DNA of 64,000 nucleotides from Nissabacter sp. SGAir0207. GTDB taxonomy: Bacteria > Pseudomonadota > Gammaproteobacteria > Enterobacterales > Enterobacteriaceae. The notes below the pieces were generated by a model. That model had not been told where the DNA came from, made no database searches, and saw only the letters and a list, made by a program, of their open reading frames with translations. The DNA lies in NCBI RefSeq assembly GCF_005491205.1, contig NZ_CP028035.1:1922001-1986000 (forward strand). Reading direction: 5' to 3'. Shown here one piece after another: positions 53,730 through 61,657 of the stretch; position 1 is the first letter of the stretch; each line of letters begins with the position of its first letter. The position numbers were made by a program, and so were the translations under genes.

Positions 53730-54182
53730 TCAGGTGCGGGTGGCCTGCACCTTGCGGCTGTAGTTGGCCACGCGGCGGGCGTCCTGATGGTTATAGTCGG
53801 GATCGATATAGGTGTGCATCCGGCAGATCAGGTCGCCGTCGAACTCAAACACGGTACAGAACAGGTGGTAGCTGTCATCACCGACCGGGAAGCGGTCGCC
53901 GTTCTGCATCACCCCCTTTACTCCGCCCTCGATCACCATGGTATCGCCGTGGCAGACGTAGCGGAAATTCTCGGTGTCGTGCTCAAAGCGCACCACCTCT
54001 TTACCCAGCCGTTTGCCGAGGTTGCCCAGTTCGGCCTTGCCCCGGCTGACACCATATTTCGGAAAGAACAATGCGACATCATCGCTGAACAGATCCAGCA
54101 ACGTGGCATCCTGCGCGTCCAGTTTCGAGTAGTAGGTCTTGATTACGTCGAAGCGCGCATGTTGGCGTTCAGTTTCTGTCAT
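53730..54182 (-). CDS. SnoaL-like/NTF2-fold protein
   Basis: A 150-residue cone-fold protein of the SnoaL-like (nuclear transport factor 2) superfamily: FDVIKTYYSKLDAQDATLLDLFSDDVALFFPKYG, a central GGVKGVMQNGDRFPVGDD and a terminal CRMHTYIDPDY. Such proteins are isomerases, dehydratases or ligand binders; no substrate can be inferred. The start at 54182 follows AGGGGG; the extension to 54212 is less likely. Confidence 0.75.
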   Translation of the reverse strand: MTETERQHARFDVIKTYYSKLDAQDATLLDLFSDDVALFFPKYGVSRGKAELGNLGKRLGKEVVRFEHDTENFRYVCHGDTMVIEGGVKGVMQNGDRFPVGDDSYHLFCTVFEFDGDLICRMHTYIDPDYNHQDARRVANYSRKVQATRT

Positions 54183-54667
54183 AAATCCCCCTCTGCTGAA
54201 CAGTGTCGCCACCGGTTCCTGTACAAAATCACAATGGTGTAGACCGCTAAGTGTTGTTGTCCGCCGTATAACGGCATTAAGAACATTCTCAAATGTAGCA
54301 GCACATTGATGTGCGGGAGGCCTTTTCCGGCCATGTGGCTTCTTTCGGCAAGGGTCCTGATGAGATAGACCGCAGCCGGTTAAAAAGATTCAGGTTATTT
54401 ATTGATTTGCATCAATTTATAATTATTGCAAATAATCAGCGGTTGGTTATCCTGAATCACGTGCTGAATTGCTCCCCCATTTGCGCGCCTTGAGAGCCTG
54501 CACCAGCAATAACAAAAACTTATCTTGCGCCCGTTGCCACAGGCACCTGGCCGCCCCCGCTTTGCCGCGCCCTTTCGCGCGACCTTCCCCAGGGAAGCCG
54601 GCACCGCTGGCGTACCACCGCGTGTGACGCCCGGCCACTTCTGTCGTTGTATTAATGGAGGTCTTCA
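54183..54667. other. Intergenic region before small gene
   Basis: About 485 bases with no supported gene. AT-rich near 54380-54440, with TGATTTGCATCAA-type sequence and GGAG before the next ATG. Short frames on both strands show no family resemblance. Confidence 0.4.
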
Positions 54668-54880
54668 ATGGATAACCACTGCGAACTGCAACAGCCGTTT
54701 GAGAACGCCTATGGCAGCGCGATACCTGCCGATAGCGCCCCGAAATGGGTCATGTCATGGGATGAGGGCGGCAAGCTCCATTTTGCTGAGGGCATCAGCA
54801 AGATGGAGAAGCTGCACTCCATCGACCAGGCGATTAACGATATGCTCACCTACCGGGACGCCCTGGCCAAGTGTGACTGA
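54668..54880 (+). CDS. Small conserved-looking soluble protein, function unknown
   Basis: 70 residues with a compact pattern (PKWVMSWDEGGKLHFAEGIS then a helix MEKLHSIDQAINDMLTYRDAL). GGAGGTCTTCA precedes the ATG. No family recognised; coding looks real from the Shine-Dalgarno and codon use. Confidence 0.6.
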   Translation: MDNHCELQQPFENAYGSAIPADSAPKWVMSWDEGGKLHFAEGISKMEKLHSIDQAINDMLTYRDALAKCD

Positions 54881-54927
54881 TTGCGGCCTGAACTGACGGC
54901 GGGACGAGGCCCCCGCCGCCCTTCTCT

Positions 54928-55578
54928 TTACGCCAGGATGGCCGCGGCAATGACAGTATCCCCGCCGCGCGCCTCCCACTGTTTGCCAATGGTGGCTGGC
55001 TCATTCAGGGCCGCCACCACCAGCGCCGCCACATCCGCCCGCGGGATTTCGCCGCGACCGGTGCGTTCGGCCAGCGTCACGCGCCCGGTGCCCGGATCGT
55101 CCGTCAACGGCCCCGGCCGCAGGATGGTCCATTGCAGGCCGCTCATGCGCAGCTCCCGGTCGGCGTCACGTTTCGCTTCCACGTAGGCGCGCCACACCGC
55201 ATCCACATCGGCTGGCAAGGGATCATCGGCCCCTATCGCAGAGACCATGACGTAGCGGCTGACGCCCGCCAGCTTCGCGGCGGCGATCAGCTTCACCGCC
55301 CCGCCGTAGTCCACGGTGCGCTTGCGCTCCGCGCCTGAACCGGCCCCGGCCCCGGCGGTGAACACCACCGCATCGACGCCCTCCAGCGCGGTCGCCAGCT
55401 GCTCGGCGGTCGCCTGCTCCACATCCAGCAGGATCGGCTCGGCCCCCAGCCCACGCAGCGCTGCCACCTGCTCCTCTTTACGCACAATCGCCACCGCCCG
55501 GCGGCCCTGCGCCACCAAGTTCTGTACCACAAGCTGCCCGATTTTGCCGTGGGCGCCCAAAATAGCCACACTGTTCAT
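54928..55578 (-). CDS. Atypical SDR / NAD(P)-binding Rossmann protein
   Basis: A 216-residue NmrA/SDR_a5-like protein. It has MNSVAILGAHGKIGQLVVQN (GxxGxxG nucleotide site), VVFTAGAGAGSG, RYVMVSAIGAD and WTILRPGPLTDDPGTG, similar in plan to YhfK-type oxidoreductase-like proteins. Acts in the cytosol on an unknown substrate, or as a redox sensor. The ATG at 55578 has AAGGAG upstream; the longer frame to 55659 is not family-like. Confidence 0.85.
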   Translation of the reverse strand: MNSVAILGAHGKIGQLVVQNLVAQGRRAVAIVRKEEQVAALRGLGAEPILLDVEQATAEQLATALEGVDAVVFTAGAGAGSGAERKRTVDYGGAVKLIAAAKLAGVSRYVMVSAIGADDPLPADVDAVWRAYVEAKRDADRELRMSGLQWTILRPGPLTDDPGTGRVTLAERTGRGEIPRADVAALVVAALNEPATIGKQWEARGGDTVIAAAILA

Positions 55579-55680
55579 TCGTGCTCCTTCTCTGATGGTC
55601 GTGCCACTAACCTTAGCACAGAACCACCCACCCACCGGGAGAGGCAGGGTAACGGCCACAGATGACGCGGATGTGACAGG

Positions 55681-55974
55681 CTAATGCCCTTCGCTCCACT
55701 GGTCGCTAAACAGGATATTGCCCTCGAGGTAGTGCCAGGTGATACGTTCATACATGAGCGAGAAACTCTCATAGGGCGGTGAATGGCGATCGCAAGCAGC
55801 GTGATGTACATGGGGCAAGGTGGCCTGCATATTGATGACCACGACATTTTCCATCTGTGTAATCAGAAACGCCTGCTCCTGACCAGCGTGGTTAATTTGA
55901 TACCATTTTAGCGTGGCAGATTTTAATTTTTGGTTAATACAAGAGGCGCGATAAAGATAGGCTGGGATTGCCAT
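55681..55974 (-). pseudogene. hcp: Truncated Hcp (TssD) T6SS tube protein with internal deletion
   Basis: 97 residues, where Hcp is ~160. It starts with the Hcp N terminus MAIPAYLY and jumps directly to the C-terminal half (LYRASCINQKLKSATLKWYQ, then INHAGQEQ, YERITWHYLEGNILFSDQW). About 65 residues of the barrel core are missing, with the junction at the repeated AYLY/PYLY sequence, suggesting an in-frame deletion between short repeats. GGAGG precedes the ATG. It cannot form a normal hexameric ring. It is last of a three-gene minus-strand cluster of T6SS character. Confidence 0.82.
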
Positions 55975-56029
55975 TACCTCCCCCTTACTTTGTTCATTAA
56001 TAATTTAATTATTAAAATAAGCAATTATT

Positions 56030-56428
56030 TTATTGCCCATCGACTGTTACAGCCTGCTGATGATGATCAATCACCACATCAACACGCCTTTTGGATTGGT
56101 TATTTCCCCGGCCAACGACATAAAAGAGCGTATATGGCACGGTGGGTTCCATGTCCTGTGTAGAGAAACAGGTGTCCGGCCATGACAAGTTGACGTTCCT
56201 GTGCCACTTTTCGCCGTGATACCCAGGTGTCTTGAGCAACCAGTAGTGCATCACTTTTTCACCTGGCTCTACCACCATGCAAATCTGCCCATCAACATGC
56301 TTTACTTCGCCAGCATCAGGGAACGGCACCGGGTCGCCCAGACACCCAGCCAGCAGCAGTGAACCCAGCATGGCCCAAAGTGCTCGGTTAAATCGTGCAC
56401 CAAGGAAAGTTTCCAAGAAGCTTTTCAT
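56030..56428 (-). CDS. Putative T6SS immunity periplasmic lipoprotein
   Basis: A 132-residue lipoprotein with lipobox LAGC (C29) and Leu at +2, then a small beta-rich domain (GQICMVVEPGEKVMHYWLLK; VPYTLFYVVGRG). It resembles proteins annotated as T6SS immunity periplasmic lipoproteins. The ATG overlaps the end of the metallopeptidase gene as ATGA, so effector and immunity would be coupled. A remnant hcp follows. Function is by similarity and context. Confidence 0.75.
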   Translation of the reverse strand: MKSFLETFLGARFNRALWAMLGSLLLAGCLGDPVPFPDAGEVKHVDGQICMVVEPGEKVMHYWLLKTPGYHGEKWHRNVNLSWPDTCFSTQDMEPTVPYTLFYVVGRGNNQSKRRVDVVIDHHQQAVTVDGQ

Positions 56429-56730
56429 AAGAAGAACAGGCCATGCAGCCTGACGTTATAGCTCTTTTGGAATTGCCAGACATGTGTCATCTCATGCATG
56501 AAAAGGTGCTGCCTGACAATATCGGCAAGGGAAAAGTCAGCGCAATAGTTGTACGACCTGAAATAGATTTCGCCATTCGGCGCCATGACCCGTTGTGGTT
56601 GTTGCAAACCAAAAGGCAAATAGCTGTCGCAATGGATCCAGACTTTCGCATAATTAATGGCATCATGAAATAATTCACGCGCCAGCCTCAACTCGCCGGA
56701 TGTCAATAGCCGAAGCGTGCCCTCTTGCAT
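56425..56730 (-). CDS. Short zinc-metallopeptidase-like T6SS/Vgr-associated protein, probably truncated
   Basis: 101 residues with MQEGTLRLLTSGELRLARELF, a PNGEIYFRS strand and the zinc-protease motif H79-E-M-T-H83 in FMHEMTHVWQFQKSYNVRLHG. Relatives found with VgrG/Hcp loci are longer (~150-170 residues) and continue well past this point; here the protein ends at GLFFL, exactly where the lipoprotein gene starts. The third zinc ligand is therefore probably missing. The start at 56730 has AGGGGAAATA upstream; an in-frame ATG at 56760 is possible. Confidence 0.7.
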   Translation of the reverse strand: MQEGTLRLLTSGELRLARELFHDAINYAKVWIHCDSYLPFGLQQPQRVMAPNGEIYFRSYNYCADFSLADIVRQHLFMHEMTHVWQFQKSYNVRLHGLFFL

Positions 56731-56982
56731 TATTTCCCCTGCCCGTTTAACCCAAGGCAATCAGCATAACCGAGAAGATTAAGAAAGTAGGGAATGACTT
56801 TCTAAAAATGGAATGCTTTTCACAAAAGGGAGAGGGGGATGATATGCAGCGAAAAAGCTATTTTCTGTCAATTTATCTTTGATGAAAGATAATATTAAAA
56901 TTACAGCAGATTCACCGGGTCGCCTTTCTGGCGCGCGTGCTGTATGGCTGCTTCCCGGCCCATTGCGGGCCGGGGAATGGCG

Positions 56983-57675
56983 TCAGAAGCCGGTCAGGGC
57001 GTGACGCAGGTTGATCTCGGCGGTGCTGCGATCGGAGAGGTCAAGCTGGCCCTCCAGCTCATCCAGGTGCGCCAGCATGGCGGTGGCGGCGGCCTGCTGG
57101 TTGCCCTGCTCCAGCGCGTCCAGGATCGCCTGATGCTCGCCGGAGGCGCAGGCGGGCACGTCGTTGCGCTGGTAGAGCGCGACAATCAGCGAGCTGCGCA
57201 TCATCAGGTTGGTGAGGATCTCCTTCAGCACTGCGTTGCCGCTCACCTCGCCCAGCACCAGATGGAAGTTGCTTAGCTCACGGACAATCGCGCGCCGGTC
57301 GGCGGCAGCAATCGCCGCCTGCTCGTGGCGCATGTGCTCTTCAAGCTGCTGGCGGTGGCAGCGCATCCTCTCTGGCGTGATCTCCTCCACCACTGCCCGC
57401 TCGATGGCGCGCCGGGCGATGAAGATCTCACGCGCCTCCAGGGCGCTGGGCTGGGCCACCATCGCGCCACGGTTTGGCTCAATGGTGACGATGCGCTGCA
57501 TCGCCAGACGCTGGAGCGCCACCTGGACGTGGTTACGGTTGGCGCCGAGCGCCTCGACAATCTGGGCCTCAATCAGCCGGGTTCCCGGCCGCAGGCGGTG
57601 CTGTGCAATGGCTTGCGCTAAAATGTCAACAATGCGCTTCACCTCAAGCTGTTTGGCTGTGGCAGTTTTATTCAT
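56983..57675 (-). CDS. GntR-family (FCD/FadR subfamily) regulator
   Basis: A 230-residue regulator with a winged helix (RLRPGTRLIEAQIVEALGANRNHVQVALQRLAMQRIVTIEPNRGAMV) followed by an all-helical FCD ligand domain (REIFIARRAIERAVVEEI; FHLVLGEVSGNAVL). FCD domains usually bind a carboxylic acid with a metal. The ligand is unknown, and neighbours give no hint. The start at 57675 gives MNKTATAKQLEV; the frame is open to 57732 but the extension is not family-like. Confidence 0.88.
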   Translation of the reverse strand: MNKTATAKQLEVKRIVDILAQAIAQHRLRPGTRLIEAQIVEALGANRNHVQVALQRLAMQRIVTIEPNRGAMVAQPSALEAREIFIARRAIERAVVEEITPERMRCHRQQLEEHMRHEQAAIAAADRRAIVRELSNFHLVLGEVSGNAVLKEILTNLMMRSSLIVALYQRNDVPACASGEHQAILDALEQGNQQAAATAMLAHLDELEGQLDLSDRSTAEINLRHALTGF

Positions 57676-57949
57676 TTTTTGTCGTAATCCTGTTCCGTGC
57701 TGCCAGCCTGCATCAACGGCAGTGCCCGCCACCCCGCTGGCGGCGGATCTCCGGCATTATCCCCAGCCCTGCCAATCCGGTCAAACGCTGTGCAAAAAAA
57801 GTCGCGGCGTCAACGGCATCATTAATATAACGATCATTAAATTAATAATTGACAGCGTCAGGACGAAACAATAAATTGAGCCGACGCCGATCGTTCAGGT
57901 TAATGAACCCTCGCGGATTCTGTGCCAATAATGAAGAGTATCTCCCCCC

Positions 57950-58828
57950 ATGATGGAATATAATAAAGATCGCGCCTTGATTGACGAATTAATCCACTGG
58001 ATTGAAGAGCATCTGGAGAGTGCGCCGCGCATTGAGACAGTGGCGCAGAAATCCGGGTACTCGAAATGGCATCTGCAACGGAAATTCACCGCGCTGACCG
58101 GCATGAACATCGCCGCCTACATGCGCAACCGCCGCCTCTCGAAGGCCGCGATCGCGCTGAAAACCAGCAACGACTCGATTATCGACATCGCCACCCACTA
58201 CAGCTTTGATTCGCAGCAGACCTTTACCCGCACCTTCAAAAAGCGGTTTGGCGTGACGCCGCACCAGTACCGCGTCTCCGATGAGTGGCATGTGGAGTTG
58301 CTGACGCCCCACTTCCGCTTTGGCGATCCGTTCCAGCTCAACATTGAGTGCATCAAGGTGCCTGACCTGCAACTGAAACGGCTGCGTGACGACGTCACGT
58401 TGTTTGACCGCAGCAGCGCGCCCGAGGGCAAGTCGCACTTTTTGGCGATGCGTGACCAGCTGATGTGTGACGCCTTCCGCCGTGGCCCCACGCGCAATAC
58501 GCCGATCTTCAGCATCATGAGCGGCAAAAATGAGGCGCGTGACGGCAGTTCGGTGCGCTTTACCCTGGCGGAGAGCGCCAGCGGCAGCACCCATGACGCC
58601 CAGCGAGTGTCGATTGATGGCGGCTGCTACATGTCGATCCGCTTCTCCGGCACCATGACGGAGACGAACCAGCTGACCAGCTTCCTGTTTGACAGCGTGC
58701 TGCCAGAACTGCGCAAACAGGTGGGGGCCAGCCAGGAGATTGAACAGATTGAGGTGGATGAGACGGGCGTGAATGCCAAGTGGGGGCAGTCACAGGTGAA
58801 CTACCACTATATGCTCTCGTTGAATTGA
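57950..58828 (+). CDS. Rob-like AraC/XylS regulator with GyrI-like domain
   Basis: A 292-residue regulator with the domain order of Rob (289): an N-terminal MarA/SoxS/Rob-type pair of helix-turn-helices (IETVAQKSGYSKWHLQRKFTALTGMNIAAYMRNRRLSKA; FDSQQTFTRTFKKRFGVTPHQYR) and a C-terminal GyrI-like domain from about residue 120. It may control efflux and stress genes from marbox-type sites, which would fit the two pump operons nearby, but that link is speculation. It is divergent from the GntR gene. Confidence 0.87.
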   Translation: MMEYNKDRALIDELIHWIEEHLESAPRIETVAQKSGYSKWHLQRKFTALTGMNIAAYMRNRRLSKAAIALKTSNDSIIDIATHYSFDSQQTFTRTFKKRFGVTPHQYRVSDEWHVELLTPHFRFGDPFQLNIECIKVPDLQLKRLRDDVTLFDRSSAPEGKSHFLAMRDQLMCDAFRRGPTRNTPIFSIMSGKNEARDGSSVRFTLAESASGSTHDAQRVSIDGGCYMSIRFSGTMTETNQLTSFLFDSVLPELRKQVGASQEIEQIEVDETGVNAKWGQSQVNYHYMLSLN

Positions 58829-58863
58829 TCGCGCAACCGGGCCGGGCGCCCTGCCCGCGCCAT

Positions 58864-58892
58864 GATGCCAGACCCGCTCCCGCGGGTCGGCA
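58864..58892. terminator. Stem-loop between convergent rob-like and yedJ genes
   Basis: GACCCGC / GCGGGTC with a short loop and flanking ATGCC / GGCAT extension. No clear U-tract. Possibly a bidirectional transcription block. Confidence 0.35.
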
Positions 58893-58899
58893 TGGGCCA

Positions 58900-59547
58900 T
58901 CACGCCGCGCCGCGCAACTCCGCGCACAGCGTTTCCATATAGCCCTGCAAAAAGATTGAGCGCTTCTCTGCCAGCACCCGGCCCGCCGTGGTCTGCATGG
59001 TTGAGGGCAGCCGCAACAGCTTTTGCTGGAAGTGATCGAGGGTGAAGCGCCGGTCGTCCAGCTCACGCCGCTCCGCCAGCGGGTCATCCGGGTCCACCAG
59101 ATCGCGCCCCAGCGCGCCAGAGACATAGAACACCCGCGCCAGCCCTATCGCGCCCAGCGTGTCCAGCCGGTCGGCGTCCTGCACGATTTTCGCTTCCAGC
59201 GTCTGCGGCGGGATGTTGGCGCTGAAACTGTGGGTACGGATGGCATGGGCCACCGCGTCATACAGCTCGTGCGGAAAATCGGGGAAGTCGTCCTGCAACA
59301 GGCTGAGGGTCTCTTGCGCGGCCATGGTCGAGGCCAGATGGCGCTGCGGGTGGTTTTTGGGCAGATTGACAAAATCGTGGAAGTAACAGGCGGCCAGCAC
59401 AACCAGGCGGTTCGCTTCCAGCCCTTGCATGATTAACTGCGCGTTCTGCCATACGCGATGTAAGTGATTGATATCGTGAGCCTTGTCCGCTTCAGGACGG
59501 GAGGCCATATAGTGTTGGAACCGGGTTTCCCATTCACTTATCACCAT
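58900..59547 (-). CDS. yedJ: YedJ, HD-domain phosphohydrolase
   Basis: A 215-residue HD-superfamily metal phosphohydrolase. The metal ligands are visible in HDINHLHRVWQNA, ACYFHDF and IVQDADRLDTLGAIGLAR. It matches the E. coli YedJ pattern including the C-terminal KRSIFLQGYMETL. GGAG precedes the ATG. The substrate is unknown, probably a nucleotide. Confidence 0.9.
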   Translation of the reverse strand: MVISEWETRFQHYMASRPEADKAHDINHLHRVWQNAQLIMQGLEANRLVVLAACYFHDFVNLPKNHPQRHLASTMAAQETLSLLQDDFPDFPHELYDAVAHAIRTHSFSANIPPQTLEAKIVQDADRLDTLGAIGLARVFYVSGALGRDLVDPDDPLAERRELDDRRFTLDHFQQKLLRLPSTMQTTAGRVLAEKRSIFLQGYMETLCAELRGAA

Positions 59548-59803
59548 CGTTTACTCCTTGCGGCCCGGAAAGCGGCCGATGTTGCAGAATAATTCAGTGT
59601 GAAATCAAGGGTTAGCGCAGGCCTTCTTCGCTGGCATCTTACCCCCTGTTGCGTTACAACAGTTTTACAAGCTGTGCATCAGTACGCTTTTTTTATTTCA
59701 CCTTTTGTTTGCATTAAGTTTTGGTTTTTTTGGGGTGGATCACGGCACAGGAGATATCACCCGTAATCAACAGTGTAGCCGTAAAACGCCAAGGGAGTGA
59801 AGG

Positions 59804-60619
59804 ATGAGACTTGCCACCGTAAGTTGGCCGCTCGGCGTCAACAACGTCGATGCCATGATGGCCCATGCCGCCACGCTGCGCCTGCCGGGCGTACAATATT
59901 GCGGCGACCCGCGCGCCTGCCCGGCTGAGCGCGTGCGCAAGGCCGCCGCCATGCACCATATTCAGATAATCGCCATCGATCCGCTCAACGCCGCGCCCGC
60001 CCGGACGGAACAGGCGACGCCAGAGCAGGCGATCGCCCACTACCGCACGCTGGTGGAGTATGCGCAGGCCACCGGGGCCGGGACATTGACCCTACAGGGG
60101 CTGGCGCAGTGGACTAAGCAGGCCGCCAACAAAACGGAGGCCTATGCGCAACTGCTGGAGTGTGTGCGCGAGGTGGATGCCTATGCGCGCGAGTGCGGGG
60201 TAACGTTACTGTATGAGGTGTGCAACCACTATGAGGTGCCGCTGATCCACACCGCCCGCGAGGGGCTGGCGCTGCTGGACGCGGTCGGCAGTGACAATAT
60301 CCGCCTGATCCTCGACAGCTTCCATATGAACATCAATGAACCCTCGCCGGTGCAGGCCATTCTGGCTGCGGGCGACCGGCTGGGGGTGTACCACATTTCG
60401 GACTCCAACCGCGCGGGCATTGGCAGCGGCAACATCGACTTCCTCGCCCAGTACCGGGCATTGCGGCAGATTGGCTTCACCGGCGACGTGGCAATTGAGC
60501 TGGTGCTGCCGCACCTGACGCCGATGACGCCGCCCCAGACCGAGGCAGACCGCCGCCGACTGGATGCGGAGATCCGCCGCAGCGCCGCCGTCTGGCAGGC
60601 GCTCTCGATCAGCGCCTAG
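59804..60619 (+). CDS. Xylose isomerase-like TIM barrel sugar isomerase/epimerase family protein
   Basis: A 271-residue AP_endonuc_2-type barrel. Metal-ligand Glu/Asp/His residues are visible in VTLLYEVCNHYEVP, RLILDSFHMNINEP, GVYHISDSNRAGIGSG and VAIELVLP, as in hydroxypyruvate isomerase/inosose dehydratase-like enzymes. The substrate is unknown. Its TAG stop shares the CTAG palindrome with the convergent yodC-like gene. Confidence 0.85.
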   Translation: MRLATVSWPLGVNNVDAMMAHAATLRLPGVQYCGDPRACPAERVRKAAAMHHIQIIAIDPLNAAPARTEQATPEQAIAHYRTLVEYAQATGAGTLTLQGLAQWTKQAANKTEAYAQLLECVREVDAYARECGVTLLYEVCNHYEVPLIHTAREGLALLDAVGSDNIRLILDSFHMNINEPSPVQAILAAGDRLGVYHISDSNRAGIGSGNIDFLAQYRALRQIGFTGDVAIELVLPHLTPMTPPQTEADRRRLDAEIRRSAAVWQALSISA

Positions 60620-60801
60620 CAGACGCCGAAGTCACCCTCTTCATGGTAGGGGGAGAGATCCTGCGCCTTAAAGGTGCGCTTGTCCCCCTCCTCGCCCAGA
60701 ATGCCCCAGACGCACTCCACCTCATCGCCATTGACGGCGGTGACGGTCATTTTGCGGCCGCCAGTCTTCGGCTGTACGCTGTCGCCGACGTTAAATGCCA
60801 T
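60616..60801 (-). CDS. yodC: YodC-like DUF2158 small protein
   Basis: 61 residues, MAFNVGDSVQPKTGGRKMTV, with CVWGILGEEGDKRTF. It has the DUF2158 pattern and the size of E. coli YodC (60). Function unknown; the SH3-like strands suggest a binding role. An upstream in-frame ATG at 60816 has GAGGAG before it and may be used instead. Overlaps the convergent isomerase-like gene by 4 bases. Confidence 0.82.
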   Translation of the reverse strand: MAFNVGDSVQPKTGGRKMTVTAVNGDEVECVWGILGEEGDKRTFKAQDLSPYHEEGDFGVC

Positions 60802-60855
60802 GTTGCTCTCTTCCATCCTGATCTCCTCGTGGGTCAAATGTGGTGGGTTGGCCGC

Positions 60856-61563
60856 TCAGTGCCGGGTTCCGCTGGTGGCCTGCGGCACGATGCTCAGCGC
60901 CTCACGCCACAGGCGCTGTGGCACATAACTCTGCAACAGGTCGATGGCGCACGCCAGCAGTTCCGCATTCAGTTCATGCCCCGCCTCCCAGGCGATGTCC
61001 AGCGTGGCATCCGCGCCCAGCGCCTCCAGCCGTGAAAAGGCGGACTGCGCGTGGCGCACCTCAATGACCGGGTCTGCGCCGCCGTGCAGCAGATGCAGTG
61101 TGGCGGCGGGCGCGGCCTGCGTTGGCAGGGTGGCGAAACGGCCGGAGAAGGCCACCACCCGCCCGGCGATGTCATGTTCGCGGGCGCTCGCCTCCAGCGC
61201 CATGATGGCGCCCTGATCCATGCCAATCAAGGCGGTCTGCGTGCCGGTCAGCGCCAGCCGACGCTGCGCCTCGCGGATATAGTCCAGCAGCGGCGGCAGG
61301 GCAGCGCCGACCCGTGCCACCAGATCATGCTCGCTCATGTCGCGGCCGGAGAACCACTGTCGGCCACCGGGGTCGGCATCCTCCGCGTCAAAGATCTCTG
61401 GCGCTTCCGGCACCACAATGGCCGCCGCTGGCCAGTGCTGGCGCAGCATGATCACCAGCGCGCCCACATCGTCCGGTTGGCCACCTGCCCCGTGCAGCAG
61501 CACCATCAGCTGCTGTGGCGGGCCAGCATGCGCCTCATCCGGCAAGAATTCCTGTACGTGCAT
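60856..61563 (-). CDS. YpfH-like alpha/beta hydrolase with Asp at the nucleophile position
   Basis: A 235-residue carboxylesterase-family protein collinear with E. coli YpfH (232): MVLLHGAGGQPDDVGALV, GRQWFSGRDM, TALIGMDQGAIMALE, HLLHGGADPVIEV and EAGHEL. The nucleophile elbow is G-M-D116-Q-G where YpfH has G-F-S-Q-G, so Ser is replaced by Asp (codon GAT at 61216-61218), while the acid and His of the triad remain. It may be inactive as an esterase or may use Asp as nucleophile. The start at 61563 has GAGGGG upstream. Confidence 0.82.
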   Translation of the reverse strand: MHVQEFLPDEAHAGPPQQLMVLLHGAGGQPDDVGALVIMLRQHWPAAAIVVPEAPEIFDAEDADPGGRQWFSGRDMSEHDLVARVGAALPPLLDYIREAQRRLALTGTQTALIGMDQGAIMALEASAREHDIAGRVVAFSGRFATLPTQAAPAATLHLLHGGADPVIEVRHAQSAFSRLEALGADATLDIAWEAGHELNAELLACAIDLLQSYVPQRLWREALSIVPQATSGTRH

Positions 61564-61657
61564 AAGTACCCCTCTGTCTGGCCGCCCCGGCCGCAGTAGC
61601 ACAACCGGGGCTGCTCTCCCAAGGATAGACCATCACACAGGGGTTCACGCGTGGCGG

